Part shown: in pieces, positions 1-6,363 of the stretch
How positions within the stretch are numbered: position 1 is the first letter of the stretch
Layout: every line of letters starts with the position of its first letter
Source of the DNA: Moraxellaceae bacterium
GTDB taxonomy: Bacteria; Pseudomonadota; Gammaproteobacteria; Pseudomonadales; Moraxellaceae
Reading direction: 5' to 3'
Assembly: GCA_030684415.1 (NCBI GenBank)
Contig: JAUXNL010000532.1
Location: forward strand, 1 to 20,549
Length of the DNA: 20,549 bases
The notes under the pieces: generated by a model
Database searches by the model: none
Told to the model about the DNA's origin: nothing
What the model saw: the letters and a program-made list of their open reading frames with translations, nothing else
Translations under genes and position numbers: made by a program

Positions 1-1
1 C

Positions 2-811
2 TGGGAGTGGGACAACATGAGCCCGTCCGACCGTTGGATGCATTCCCACAATGTGGTGCACCACACCTGGACCAACGTGATGGAAAAAGACCTGGATGTC
101 GGCTACGGCATCTTGCGCGTCACCCCCATGCAGCCCTGGGCATGGAAATATCTGCCACAACCGATTTATGCGTTTTTACTGATGCTGTTTTTTGAGGAAG
201 GCGTGGCGCTGCATGAGCAGGCCATCATCGACTGGGTAGAAAAGCGCAAGACCTTTGCGGAAATCAAACCCTTGCTGGGCCGTATCGGCCGCAAAGCCGG
301 GCGGCAAATGCTGAAAGACTATGTGATGTGGCCGCTGGCCGCTCTGCTGGTGGCACTGCCCTTGTCCGCCTACATTCCGGCATCGCCTTGGCTGGTGTTT
401 GGTCTGGTGGCGGGCGCCAATGCCATTGCCAACATCATCCGGAATGTCTGGGCTTTCATGATCATTTTCTGCGGCCACTTCCCGGCAGGCGTGCACACTT
501 TCACCCCTGCACAAGTGGAAGGTGAAACCCGCGCGCACTGGTATCTGCGCCAGCTGCTGGGCTCGGCCAATATTGGCGGCGGCAAGCTGTTCCATATCCT
601 GTCGGGCAATCTTTCGCACCAGATCGAACATCATCTGTTCCCGGACATGTGCAGCAACCGCTACCCGGAGGTTTCACCACGCGTGAAGGCGCTGTGCGTG
701 CGTTACGGCCTGCCCTACAACACCGCCTCGCTCACGCGCCAGTTCGGCACCACCGTGTGGAAAATCCTGCGTTACTCGCTGCCGGGCGGCTCCGACATGA
801 TCAAGGCCTGA
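2..811 (+). CDS. Membrane fatty acid desaturase, C-terminal part (5' truncated by window edge)
   Basis: The reading frame is open from base 2 and ends at TGA 809-811; the N-terminal part lies outside the window. The visible part carries the second histidine box (HSHNVVHH, followed by TWTNVMEKD) and the third (HQIEHHLFPDMCSNRYP), which bind the diiron centre. Between them are hydrophobic membrane segments (PIYAFLLMLFF, MWPLAALLVALPL, WLVFGLVAGANAIANII). The HQIEHHLFPD..SNRYP signature is typical of the acyl-CoA/acyl-lipid desaturase group of mycobacterial DesA3 and Pseudomonas DesB, which insert a double bond, usually delta-9, using electrons from a ferredoxin or oxidoreductase partner. That partner is not visible here and may lie upstream. 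The gene converges on the exonuclease gene with a 32-base gap. Regiospecificity cannot be read from the sequence. Confidence 0.9.
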   Translation, partial: WEWDNMSPSDRWMHSHNVVHHTWTNVMEKDLDVGYGILRVTPMQPWAWKYLPQPIYAFLLMLFFEEGVALHEQAIIDWVEKRKTFAEIKPLLGRIGRKAGRQMLKDYVMWPLAALLVALPLSAYIPASPWLVFGLVAGANAIANIIRNVWAFMIIFCGHFPAGVHTFTPAQVEGETRAHWYLRQLLGSANIGGGKLFHILSGNLSHQIEHHLFPDMCSNRYPEVSPRVKALCVRYGLPYNTASLTRQFGTTVWKILRYSLPGGSDMIKA

Positions 812-843
812 TCCGCACGTCGTACAAAGCCGTCTGATTGGCG

Positions 844-1461
844 TCAGCGATACGCAATGAGGGAGGGTGCCGGAGCACCCCGAAGCTGCGCCTTGGGAGT
901 TTTCTGGTAGCGGGCCAGAAAACTGTCGTCGCTATATTCGCCGGCATACAAAGCGGCAAGATCGCGCTGCATTTTCAGGAACAGATGTGCAGTCATCGTG
1001 GCATCGGCCAGCGCACGGTGGTGGCGACCATCCACCGGAATGTTGTGCACATCCACCAGCGTGGCCAGCTTGTGATTGGGCGCCCAAGGGTAAAGCCTGC
1101 GCGCCAGCAATACCGTACAGAGAAAATCCTGCATGGCTGGCGTACCGATGCGCCCGAGCTCGTATTGCCAGAATTTGCGGTCGAAGCTGGCATTGTGCGC
1201 GACCATCACCGCATCGCCCACAAATCCGGCAATGCCGGCCATGACTTCTTCTGGCGGTGGCGCCATGCGCACCATGAGCGGCGTAATCCCGGTGAGCTCC
1301 GTGATGAAACGCGGCACACGCAAGCCCGGATTCATCAGGCTCGCCCAGGAGCCGGTAATCTGCCCGTCTTCTACCATCACCGCCGCTACCTCCAGCGCAC
1401 GGCCGCCGGCCTCCGGCATGAGCCCGCTAGTTTCAAAGTCGATGACAGCAAAGCGGCTCAT
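844..1461 (-). CDS. DEDDh-type 3'-5' exonuclease (DnaQ/PolC epsilon-like)
   Basis: This 205-residue protein has the complete DEDDh exonuclease motif set: Exo I DFET (D8, E10), Exo II HNASFD (D94) and Exo III HRALAD (H148, D153). The family removes 3' nucleotides with two metal ions, in proofreading, RNA trimming or repair. The length fits a stand-alone exonuclease domain; there is no polymerase, helicase or UvrC-like part. The start is supported by AAGGA about ten bases upstream of the ATG at 1461. The gene lies downstream of the heme-protein gene on the same strand, but a palindromic repeat (1486-1517) and about 180 bases separate them, so a joint transcript is uncertain. Its substrate, and whether it acts as a polymerase III epsilon paralogue, cannot be decided from sequence. 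Confidence 0.9.
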   Translation of the reverse strand: MSRFAVIDFETSGLMPEAGGRALEVAAVMVEDGQITGSWASLMNPGLRVPRFITELTGITPLMVRMAPPPEEVMAGIAGFVGDAVMVAHNASFDRKFWQYELGRIGTPAMQDFLCTVLLARRLYPWAPNHKLATLVDVHNIPVDGRHHRALADATMTAHLFLKMQRDLAALYAGEYSDDSFLARYQKTPKAQLRGAPAPSLIAYR

Positions 1462-1485
1462 TCGTAAACCATCCTTATGATTTAA

Positions 1486-1583
1486 CAGCTTGCTGAAAAA
1501 TGCTTTTCAGCAAGCTGATTCCCGGCCAAGGATGACCGGGTCGCGAACCAATCACGCCCAAGTGGTTGATTCAGCGTGAAGCG
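1486..1583 (-). repeat. Hairpin-rich intergenic repeat, copy A (right-half copy, minus orientation)
   Basis: The copy begins with a perfect 14-bp palindrome, CAGCTTGCTGAAAA (1486-1499) pairing with 1504-1517 around an ATGC loop. It is followed by CCCGG/CCGGG arms (1521-1525, 1536-1540) and a CAATCAC/GTGGTTG pair (about 1547-1571). Read on the minus strand it aligns with the right half of the full copy at 4799-4943, sharing CGCGACCCGG, CATCC and TGGCCGG. It sits between two minus-strand genes and could terminate the upstream transcript, but no clear T-run follows. Confidence 0.75.
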
Positions 1584-1645
1584 ATTAAAGTCCTGACGCA
1601 CCGGGATTCTGGCAGGCGCGGGCCGCAAGAGGAACGGCTGCCGCC

Positions 1646-2242
1646 CTACAACGGCGTGAATACCCGGATCATCCAGTTGGTCATGCGCTCGGTCGTGGTG
1701 GCGTCGCTACTGGCGCAACGTGGATCGGTTTTCTGCAGGGCGCGCACCGCCATGTCCGCGATCGGCAACTGCTCGCAGCCATTTTTTTTCTCGCAAATCA
1801 TGTCCCACTCAGGCTTGGCACGCACATGGCAGGCAAAGCAATTGCCGCCAAAACGGTTGACCACATCGGCAAACCCGCGCTTGCGAATGACAGAGCCTTT
1901 TGGGCTGACGTCCAGCTCAAAGAATTCCCAATCTTTGGTGACCGGATTGAAGCCTGCCTCACGCTTGACCATGACTTCATTGGGGAACAACTGCACCACA
2001 GAGCCGGGCGGATACACGCCGCCGCTGGCTGAATTTGCCACTGCCAGCGTGCCTTGGAGATTGCCACTCAGGTTATCGACAAAAAATCCGCGAACCGGCG
2101 TCATGTCCTGCAGGCATTTGAAAGATTTTTCGGTAATGACCACCGGGCCGCTGGCAGCCTCGCCATGAGCTGCCGACACCAGAAAAGCCAGCAGCAGGCA
2201 GCCCAGCAGGGAGTATCTGTTTGTCTTGCAGGACTGCCGCAT
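1646..2242 (-). CDS. Secreted single-heme c-type cytochrome, cytochrome P460-like
   Basis: This is a 198-residue protein with a Sec signal peptide: positive N-terminus, hydrophobic LLGCLLLAFLVSA, and likely cleavage after AHG near residue 27. It has one CxxCH heme c site, CFACH (135-139). The order of elements (a basic strand VMVKREAGF, then KDWEFFELD, then KGSVIRKRG, then the heme motif near the C-terminus) resembles the cytochrome P460 family, which includes heme enzymes of hydroxylamine oxidation and many proteins of unknown role. The canonical C-terminal DYVF-like ending is not evident. Extra cysteines (C150, C156) may form a disulfide. It probably works in the periplasm after heme attachment by the Ccm system. 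The start is supported by GAGGA upstream of the ATG. P460 membership is moderate; a secreted heme protein is well supported. Confidence 0.72.
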   Translation of the reverse strand: MRQSCKTNRYSLLGCLLLAFLVSAAHGEAASGPVVITEKSFKCLQDMTPVRGFFVDNLSGNLQGTLAVANSASGGVYPPGSVVQLFPNEVMVKREAGFNPVTKDWEFFELDVSPKGSVIRKRGFADVVNRFGGNCFACHVRAKPEWDMICEKKNGCEQLPIADMAVRALQKTDPRCASSDATTTERMTNWMIRVFTPL

Positions 2243-2570
2243 AACGCATCCTCTATGGTGTTGCTGTCGCTGACAGGGCGCCGTTCCCCCTGCACCTAGC
2301 CGCTCAGGGATTTCCGTAGGTCATCGAAGGGCAAGCCAACATCAGCGATCGGGGAATCACTCAGCCCGAAAGGTTTGGAGGCTTCAGCCACCTCCTGAAA
2401 TCACGGCTCAAGCTTACCACCGCCACTTGAACACGCTCCTTATACGCGCCCGTCCAGTGCCTTCACAAGCCAACACGCGGCTCAACACTAGTCAACGCGC
2501 TTTGATGCCAGCATCCGTATCGTTTACCGTCTGCACTCCCGACTGCCAGCGCACACGCAGACACCGCATC
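2243..2570. promoter_or_regulatory. Divergent intergenic region between heme protein and AraC regulator
   Basis: This 328-base gap must contain the promoters of both divergent genes. Visible structures are the small palindrome CTGTCgctGACAG (2264-2276), inside a segment repeated with a 7-base insertion at 5021-5046, and a GGAGG/CCTCC pair enclosing GGCTTCAGCC at about 2376-2394. I could not assign convincing -35/-10 pairs. No protein-like reading frame stands out, although the AraC frame is open upstream to a TTG at 2427. Confidence 0.4.
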
Positions 2571-3581
2571 ATGACCGGCGACATGCACTTCCAGGCCACC
2601 TACTCGCGCATGATCGCGCGTGAGCTGCAACTCGACACGTCAGGCCTTGGTGAGCTGCTGGCTGGCACATCGCTGACACCGGGGCACCTGTTCCAGCTCG
2701 ACCAGCAGATTTCTGCGCAAGACCAGTACACCATCATCCACAACGGCCTGCGCCTTTCCGGCAATCCGGCGTTCGGCCTGCAACTCGGCAGCCGCCTGCA
2801 TGTCTCCGCACATGGCACGCTGGGGATTGCCATTTCTACGGCAGCAAACCTGCGGGAAAGTTTTCAGGCCGTCGCGCGCTTCCACAACCTGCGCGCACAA
2901 TTCATCCGTCTGGATTACCGCGATGAAGGGTCGCGCTATGAGGTGAATCTCCGGCTACAAGTGCCGATGGATGCGGTCGGTCTTTTCCTGATGGAGGCCA
3001 TGGTCGCCTCGACACAGTGGAACATCGAGTTCGTGCTCGGCCGCCGCGTAGCGGAAACGATTATCGAGCTGGGCTATCCACCGCCAGACCATGCGGCCCG
3101 CTATGCCGAGTACCTGCATGGCCAGTTTTCTTTCGGTCATGACAGCACCCGTATCAGTCTGCCCGCCGCGCTACTCGACACGCCCAATCCCTTTCGTGAT
3201 GACGAGGCCTTCGCGCAGGCCATGCTTCAGTGCGAACGCATGGCCGCTGCTTTGCGCCCGAAGGAGCGCTGGAGCGAGCGCGTGAGCACCGTGTTGCAAC
3301 AGCATCCGGGGCAGTTGTGGACGCTTACCGAAGTAGCAGCCGTCTTCAACATTTCTGCGCGTTCGCTGATCCGGCACTTGCAGTCCGAAGGCAGTTGTTA
3401 CCAGGCCGTGCTCGATGCCGAGCTGCACCGCCAAGCCTTGCTGCACTTCGAGTCGCCACGGCATACGGTGGCGTCGGTGGCCGCCACGCTGGGCTATCAG
3501 GATGTGTCGGCGTTCCGTCGCGCCTTCAAACGCTGGGCAGGACAAACCCCGCAAGCCTGGCTCGCCTCGCGCCGTCGCTGA
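2571..3581 (+). CDS. AraC-family transcriptional regulator (arabinose-binding-like N-terminal domain)
   Basis: About 336 residues. The N-terminal ~210 residues form the ligand-sensing domain seen in OruR/VirF-like AraC regulators, with the conserved NPAFGLQLGSR and SAHGTLGIAI segments. The C-terminal ~90 residues hold two helix-turn-helix units (LTEVAAVFNISARSLIRHLQ and VASVAATLGYQDVSAFRRAF), the second being the AraC signature. It is collinear with the second regulator at 9629-10702, and the shared TYxRxxARELxLD start supports initiation at 2571 or at ATG 2583 rather than at upstream non-ATG codons. No good ribosome-binding site is seen before either. It lies 187 bases upstream of the desaturase/hydroxylase gene on the same strand, so control of that gene, or of the divergent heme protein, is plausible. 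The ligand is unknown; relatives often sense fatty-acid-like or amino acid compounds. Confidence 0.9.
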   Translation: MTGDMHFQATYSRMIARELQLDTSGLGELLAGTSLTPGHLFQLDQQISAQDQYTIIHNGLRLSGNPAFGLQLGSRLHVSAHGTLGIAISTAANLRESFQAVARFHNLRAQFIRLDYRDEGSRYEVNLRLQVPMDAVGLFLMEAMVASTQWNIEFVLGRRVAETIIELGYPPPDHAARYAEYLHGQFSFGHDSTRISLPAALLDTPNPFRDDEAFAQAMLQCERMAAALRPKERWSERVSTVLQQHPGQLWTLTEVAAVFNISARSLIRHLQSEGSCYQAVLDAELHRQALLHFESPRHTVASVAATLGYQDVSAFRRAFKRWAGQTPQAWLASRRR

Positions 3582-3601
3582 GCCCGGCTAGCTGCCCTCA
3601 T

Positions 3602-3621
3602 GACAGCTCGTCACGGCTGTC
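3602..3621. promoter_or_regulatory. Inverted repeat GACAGC-N8-GCTGTC after AraC gene
   Basis: Perfect 6-bp arms GACAGC (3602-3607) and GCTGTC (3616-3621) begin 20 bases after the AraC stop and lie upstream of the desaturase/hydroxylase gene. There is no T-run, so an operator or weak hairpin is more likely than a classical terminator. A possible -10 element CATAAT follows at about 3678-3683. Confidence 0.35.
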
Positions 3622-3768
3622 CTTACACGGCAAATCCTCGGCACTTCGTCGCAAAGGGGGCTTATACCGCCAAGATGGCATAATCTGCACCCATCACGGC
3701 GGAATCAGGCCTCTTCCTGCGGTAGGCACCATGCGAGCCTGCGAGGGTCGATACCGGGAGACCCCTCC

Positions 3769-4722
3769 ATGACTACTACACCCCAGACGTACCCTGATGC
3801 CACCGCTGCTGCCGTTGCCACCGACAACATGGCACTGCTGCGAGAACTGCAGACCAAGCCTGTCATCGCCTGGCCTACCATCATCATGCTGCTGTGCTCG
3901 ATTCCGCCCATCCTCTATCTGGATTATCTGGCGATCATGCAGGAAATGAATGTAGTGACGGCGGCGCTGATAGCGTCGGTGTTTGGCTACTTCAGCTTCA
4001 GTTCGATTCACGACGGCCTGCACCGCGCCGTGTCGTCGAAAGGCTGGATAAATGAAATGGTCAGCATGCTCACCGTGAACCTGCTGTTCCCTTATCAGCC
4101 GATTGCCGTGCTGCGCTGGGGCCATATGCAGCACCATGTGCACACGGGGGATCCGGAAAAAGACCCTGACCATCCCACGGTCAAAAGCTTTTGGGGCATG
4201 CTGGTTCGTGGCCTGTTCTGGGCCGACGTGTATTACACCTGGAATTATTTCAAGCACGCCAGCCAGCGGCCGGCGCGCGAAGTGCGCAACGTGAAGTTGC
4301 ATCTGCTGATTGGCGGCACGATCTTTGTGGTGGCATCGATTCTGTTGCCGATTGAAGCGCTGATTTTCTGGTTCATCGCTTCGCGTCTCACTCAACTGAG
4401 CATCGCGCTGGTGTTCATGTACCTGCCACATGTGCCACACCACATCGTGCAAAAAGACGCGCCCTATCAGGCCACGCTCATCCGTGAAGGCTGGGACTGG
4501 CTGATGACACCGCTGCTGGCCTACCAGAACTGGCATCTGGTACACCACCTGTATCCGAGCGTGCCGTTCTACCGCTACAAGAAACTCTGGAATGCCCGCC
4601 GCCAGTTTCATGAAGCGCAATTGCCGGGACGGGTCAGTGCGTTTCAACTGACGCCGGATGCGCAGGCACTCGCGGCTGGTGTGGCGCTAGCCAAAACCTC
4701 CGGTGTGCGCATTCGCGGCTAA
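3769..4722 (+). CDS. Membrane-bound fatty acid desaturase / carotenoid-hydroxylase-like protein
   Basis: This 317-residue integral membrane diiron protein has histidine boxes HDGLH (81-85), HMQHH (119-123) and HLVHH (256-260, followed by LYPSVPFYRY), and an additional HVPHH cluster (221-225). Hydrophobic segments at about 36-55, 65-80, 178-195 and 198-220 fit the fatty acid desaturase superfamily. The HLVHHLYPSVPFYRY ending and short length resemble the beta-carotene ketolase/hydroxylase-like and RtxC-like branch more than long acyl-CoA desaturases, so the substrate could be an acyl chain or a terpenoid. No carotenoid synthesis genes are nearby. GGGAG (3756-3760) precedes the ATG. It follows the AraC gene on the same strand but has its own 187-base upstream region. 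Confidence 0.85.
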   Translation: MTTTPQTYPDATAAAVATDNMALLRELQTKPVIAWPTIIMLLCSIPPILYLDYLAIMQEMNVVTAALIASVFGYFSFSSIHDGLHRAVSSKGWINEMVSMLTVNLLFPYQPIAVLRWGHMQHHVHTGDPEKDPDHPTVKSFWGMLVRGLFWADVYYTWNYFKHASQRPAREVRNVKLHLLIGGTIFVVASILLPIEALIFWFIASRLTQLSIALVFMYLPHVPHHIVQKDAPYQATLIREGWDWLMTPLLAYQNWHLVHHLYPSVPFYRYKKLWNARRQFHEAQLPGRVSAFQLTPDAQALAAGVALAKTSGVRIRG

Positions 4723-4798
4723 TCGTCACGGGCACCTGGCGCATGGTCACCGCCGAGCCCCACGTAGCAGGCGACCGGAAACCTCTGCTTGTCTGACC

Positions 4799-4943
4799 AA
4801 CTTGCTGAAAAGCGCCCATTCCGGGCTTTTTCAGCCCGCGATTCCGGCACGTGTCCGGAGTCGCTCCGCGCTGACTCAATCACGCAAGCGTGCTTGAGTC
4901 GCGACCCGGCCATCCCTGGCCGGACCTCAGTTTGCTGAGAAAG
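4799..4943 (+). repeat. Hairpin-rich intergenic repeat, copy B (full length)
   Basis: Five consecutive stem-loops are visible. GCTGAAAA (4804-4811) pairs with TTTTCAGC (4828-4835) around an inner GCCC/GGGC. GCGATTCCGG pairs with CCGGAGTCGC (about 4838-4864). GACTCAATCACGC pairs with GCGTGCTTGAGTC with one mismatch (about 4872-4900). CCGGCCA pairs with TGGCCGG (about 4905-4922). CTCAG pairs with CTGAG (about 4926-4939). The left half matches the repeats at 15650 and 17140, and the right half matches the reverse complement of the repeat at 1486. Confidence 0.8.
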
Positions 4944-5118
4944 GCCTGACCGGCCCGCGGCGGCCACGTTATCAGTCCAGCAGTCAAAGCTGTCTGACTT
5001 CGTGGCCGCCTGACGGTGTGGCTGTCGCTGTTTGCTGACAGGGCGGCGCCACAGCCGTCTTGGGAGGTGGCGAGCAAGGAATGCCGAAAGAAGCTGACAG
5101 AATGCAGCGCTCGGTGCA

Positions 5119-5189
5119 GGCTTTGCATCGGCTGGCGCCGCCACGGCTCACCGTGGCAACGCCAGCCGATGCCACTATCAGGCAAAGCC
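5119..5189 (+). promoter_or_regulatory. Large nested hairpin immediately upstream of SDR start
   Basis: Three perfect nested pairings occur: GGCTTTG (5119-5125) with CAAAGCC (5183-5189); the 13-bp GCATCGGCTGGCG with CGCCAGCCGATGC, beginning at 5125 on the left and ending at 5172 on the right; and GCCACGG (5140-5146) with CCGTGGC (5151-5157) around CTCA. The right arm ends six bases before GAGGAG, the SDR ribosome-binding site. As RNA this would be very stable and could affect translation or transcript stability. It matches no riboswitch class that I recognise. Confidence 0.55.
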
Positions 5190-5207
5190 CGCCCCGAGGA
5201 GCGCGAC

Positions 5208-6116
5208 ATGAATCTGCAAGGAAAAACCGTTGCCGTCACCGGCGCCAGCGGCATGATTGGTGTGTATATCTGCCGCAGCCTGCTACGCGCAGGTGTCAAT
5301 GTCATCGGCGTCGTCCGCAATCCGGCTAAAGCTGCATTTCTCGCCGATGAAGGCGTGATCTTCCGTCAGGCCGATCTTGCTGACACCGCCGCACTGACGC
5401 GTGCGTTTGCCGGCTGCGATGCCGTCGTGGCAAATGCGGCAATGTATGTCGCGCTGAAAAGCATGAGCGCTTGGGCCGAGCACGAAAAAGCCAATCTCGA
5501 CGGTACCCGCAATGTTTTTGATGCCGCACACCAGGCCGGCGTGCGCCGCCTCGTGCAGATCAGCACCTTCGGCATATACAAATGGTCCGTGCTGCGCACG
5601 CTCGACGAAAACTCGCCGCAGCTCGATGGCGCACGCCGCCAAGGCGGCCCTTACCGCGCCAGCAAACAGATCAGCGAACGCATGGCCTGGGACATGGCCG
5701 CGAGCCTTGATCTTGAGCTGACAACATTGCGCCCGACCGCGGTGTACGGCGCCCGCGACGACAACACCATGCGCCAGATTTACAAGCTGCTGCGCCTGCC
5801 GGTGTTGCCACTACCCAGCATTTCCTTTCCGTTCGTATACGCCGGCGATGTGGCCGATGCCGTGACCGGCGCCCTGCGCAATGACGCCAGCATCGGTCAG
5901 ACTTACAACGTCGGTGGCGCCGGCCATCAGGTATCGGATTTCCTGAAAGCCGTGGTAACGGCAGCCGGGCACGGGCCTGCTGTTCTCGGCCTGCCCATGC
6001 CGGTGCGCATCCGCATCGACAACAGCAAGGCCGAGCGCGAGATCGGTTTCCGCAACCGCCCACCCGCCGAGGCTCTGGCTGAGATCATCGCGGAAGATCC
6101 ACCCCAGCACCGCTAG
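5208..6116 (+). CDS. NAD(P)-dependent extended SDR (epimerase/dehydratase family)
   Basis: This 302-residue protein has an N-terminal Rossmann nucleotide-binding motif TGASGMIG (11-18) and the active-site pair Y149/K153 in YRASK, with the S/T of the triad in VQISTFG near 118-121. Extended SDRs of this type act on nucleotide sugars, 3-beta-hydroxysteroids, cinnamoyl or other NAD(P)-linked substrates. The C-terminal half is the variable substrate domain, with FPFVYAGDVADAV typical of the family. The start is firm: GAGGAG (5196-5201) lies six bases before the ATG. The long upstream open frame is a readthrough of the hairpin region. The gene appears monocistronic, with a hairpin-rich leader and an 11-bp inverted repeat downstream. 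Its substrate cannot be named. Confidence 0.88.
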   Translation: MNLQGKTVAVTGASGMIGVYICRSLLRAGVNVIGVVRNPAKAAFLADEGVIFRQADLADTAALTRAFAGCDAVVANAAMYVALKSMSAWAEHEKANLDGTRNVFDAAHQAGVRRLVQISTFGIYKWSVLRTLDENSPQLDGARRQGGPYRASKQISERMAWDMAASLDLELTTLRPTAVYGARDDNTMRQIYKLLRLPVLPLPSISFPFVYAGDVADAVTGALRNDASIGQTYNVGGAGHQVSDFLKAVVTAAGHGPAVLGLPMPVRIRIDNSKAEREIGFRNRPPAEALAEIIAEDPPQHR

Positions 6117-6258
6117 GGCGTCTGTGAGTCATCCCAGCTTGTCGAAAGGCTTGCATGTGTAGGAAGGGGTATTTGTCAGCACACAGTTGGCACTGATGAC
6201 TTCAGCTTCAGCGCCTATCCCCACGCTCCGCGCCTACTTTTCAGCATCGGGCGCCTGA

Positions 6259-6289
6259 CCTCATGACGGACACAACACCCGTCATGAGG
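6259..6289. terminator. Perfect 11-bp inverted repeat between SDR and RbgA-like genes
   Basis: CCTCATGACGG (6259-6269) pairs perfectly with CCGTCATGAGG (6279-6289) around a 9-base loop. It lies 143 bases after the SDR stop and upstream of the GTPase promoter. There is no T-run on either side, so it is either an intrinsic terminator with a poor tail or a regulatory operator. Confidence 0.4.
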
Positions 6290-6328
6290 CTCCCACTACC
6301 ACCACCGCCCGCAGCATCGCAGACCGGG

Positions 6329-6334
6329 TACAAT
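6329..6334 (+). promoter_or_regulatory. Candidate -10 element for the RbgA-like GTPase gene
   Basis: TACAAT lies 29 bases before the ATG in the context GGGTACAATCGCG, a form common at housekeeping gammaproteobacterial promoters. A matching -35 is not clear. Confidence 0.4.
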
Positions 6335-6363
6335 CGCGACACTTTCCCCTGCGCGGCATCCCC

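Larger units (their letters stand above)
4723..5207. other. 485-base hairpin-dense intergenic region before the SDR gene
   Basis: No coding sequence is supported. The stretch contains, in order, the full multi-hairpin repeat copy B (4799-4943), a perfect 10-bp inverted repeat GGCGGCCACG/CGTGGCCGCC (4959-4968, 5001-5010), a segment shared with 2263-2280 (5021-5046), and a large nested hairpin (5119-5189) directly before the SDR ribosome-binding site. It may be leader RNA, an array of mobile repeats, or both. Confidence 0.6.

Noticed and set aside
2335..2420. Segment with GGGGAATCACTCAG and nearby stems, reminiscent of a glycine riboswitch
   Set aside because: Only short stretches resemble the consensus, the paired elements do not line up, and neither neighbour is a glycine-related gene.
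3694..4647. 317-codon minus-strand open frame
   Set aside because: It is the reverse shadow of the three-His-box membrane protein at 3769-4722, and is rich in His and Arg as expected for antisense.
5016..5207. 64-codon N-terminal extension of the SDR
   Set aside because: The extension translates through the large hairpin and the ribosome-binding site; the Rossmann motif starts normally from ATG 5208.
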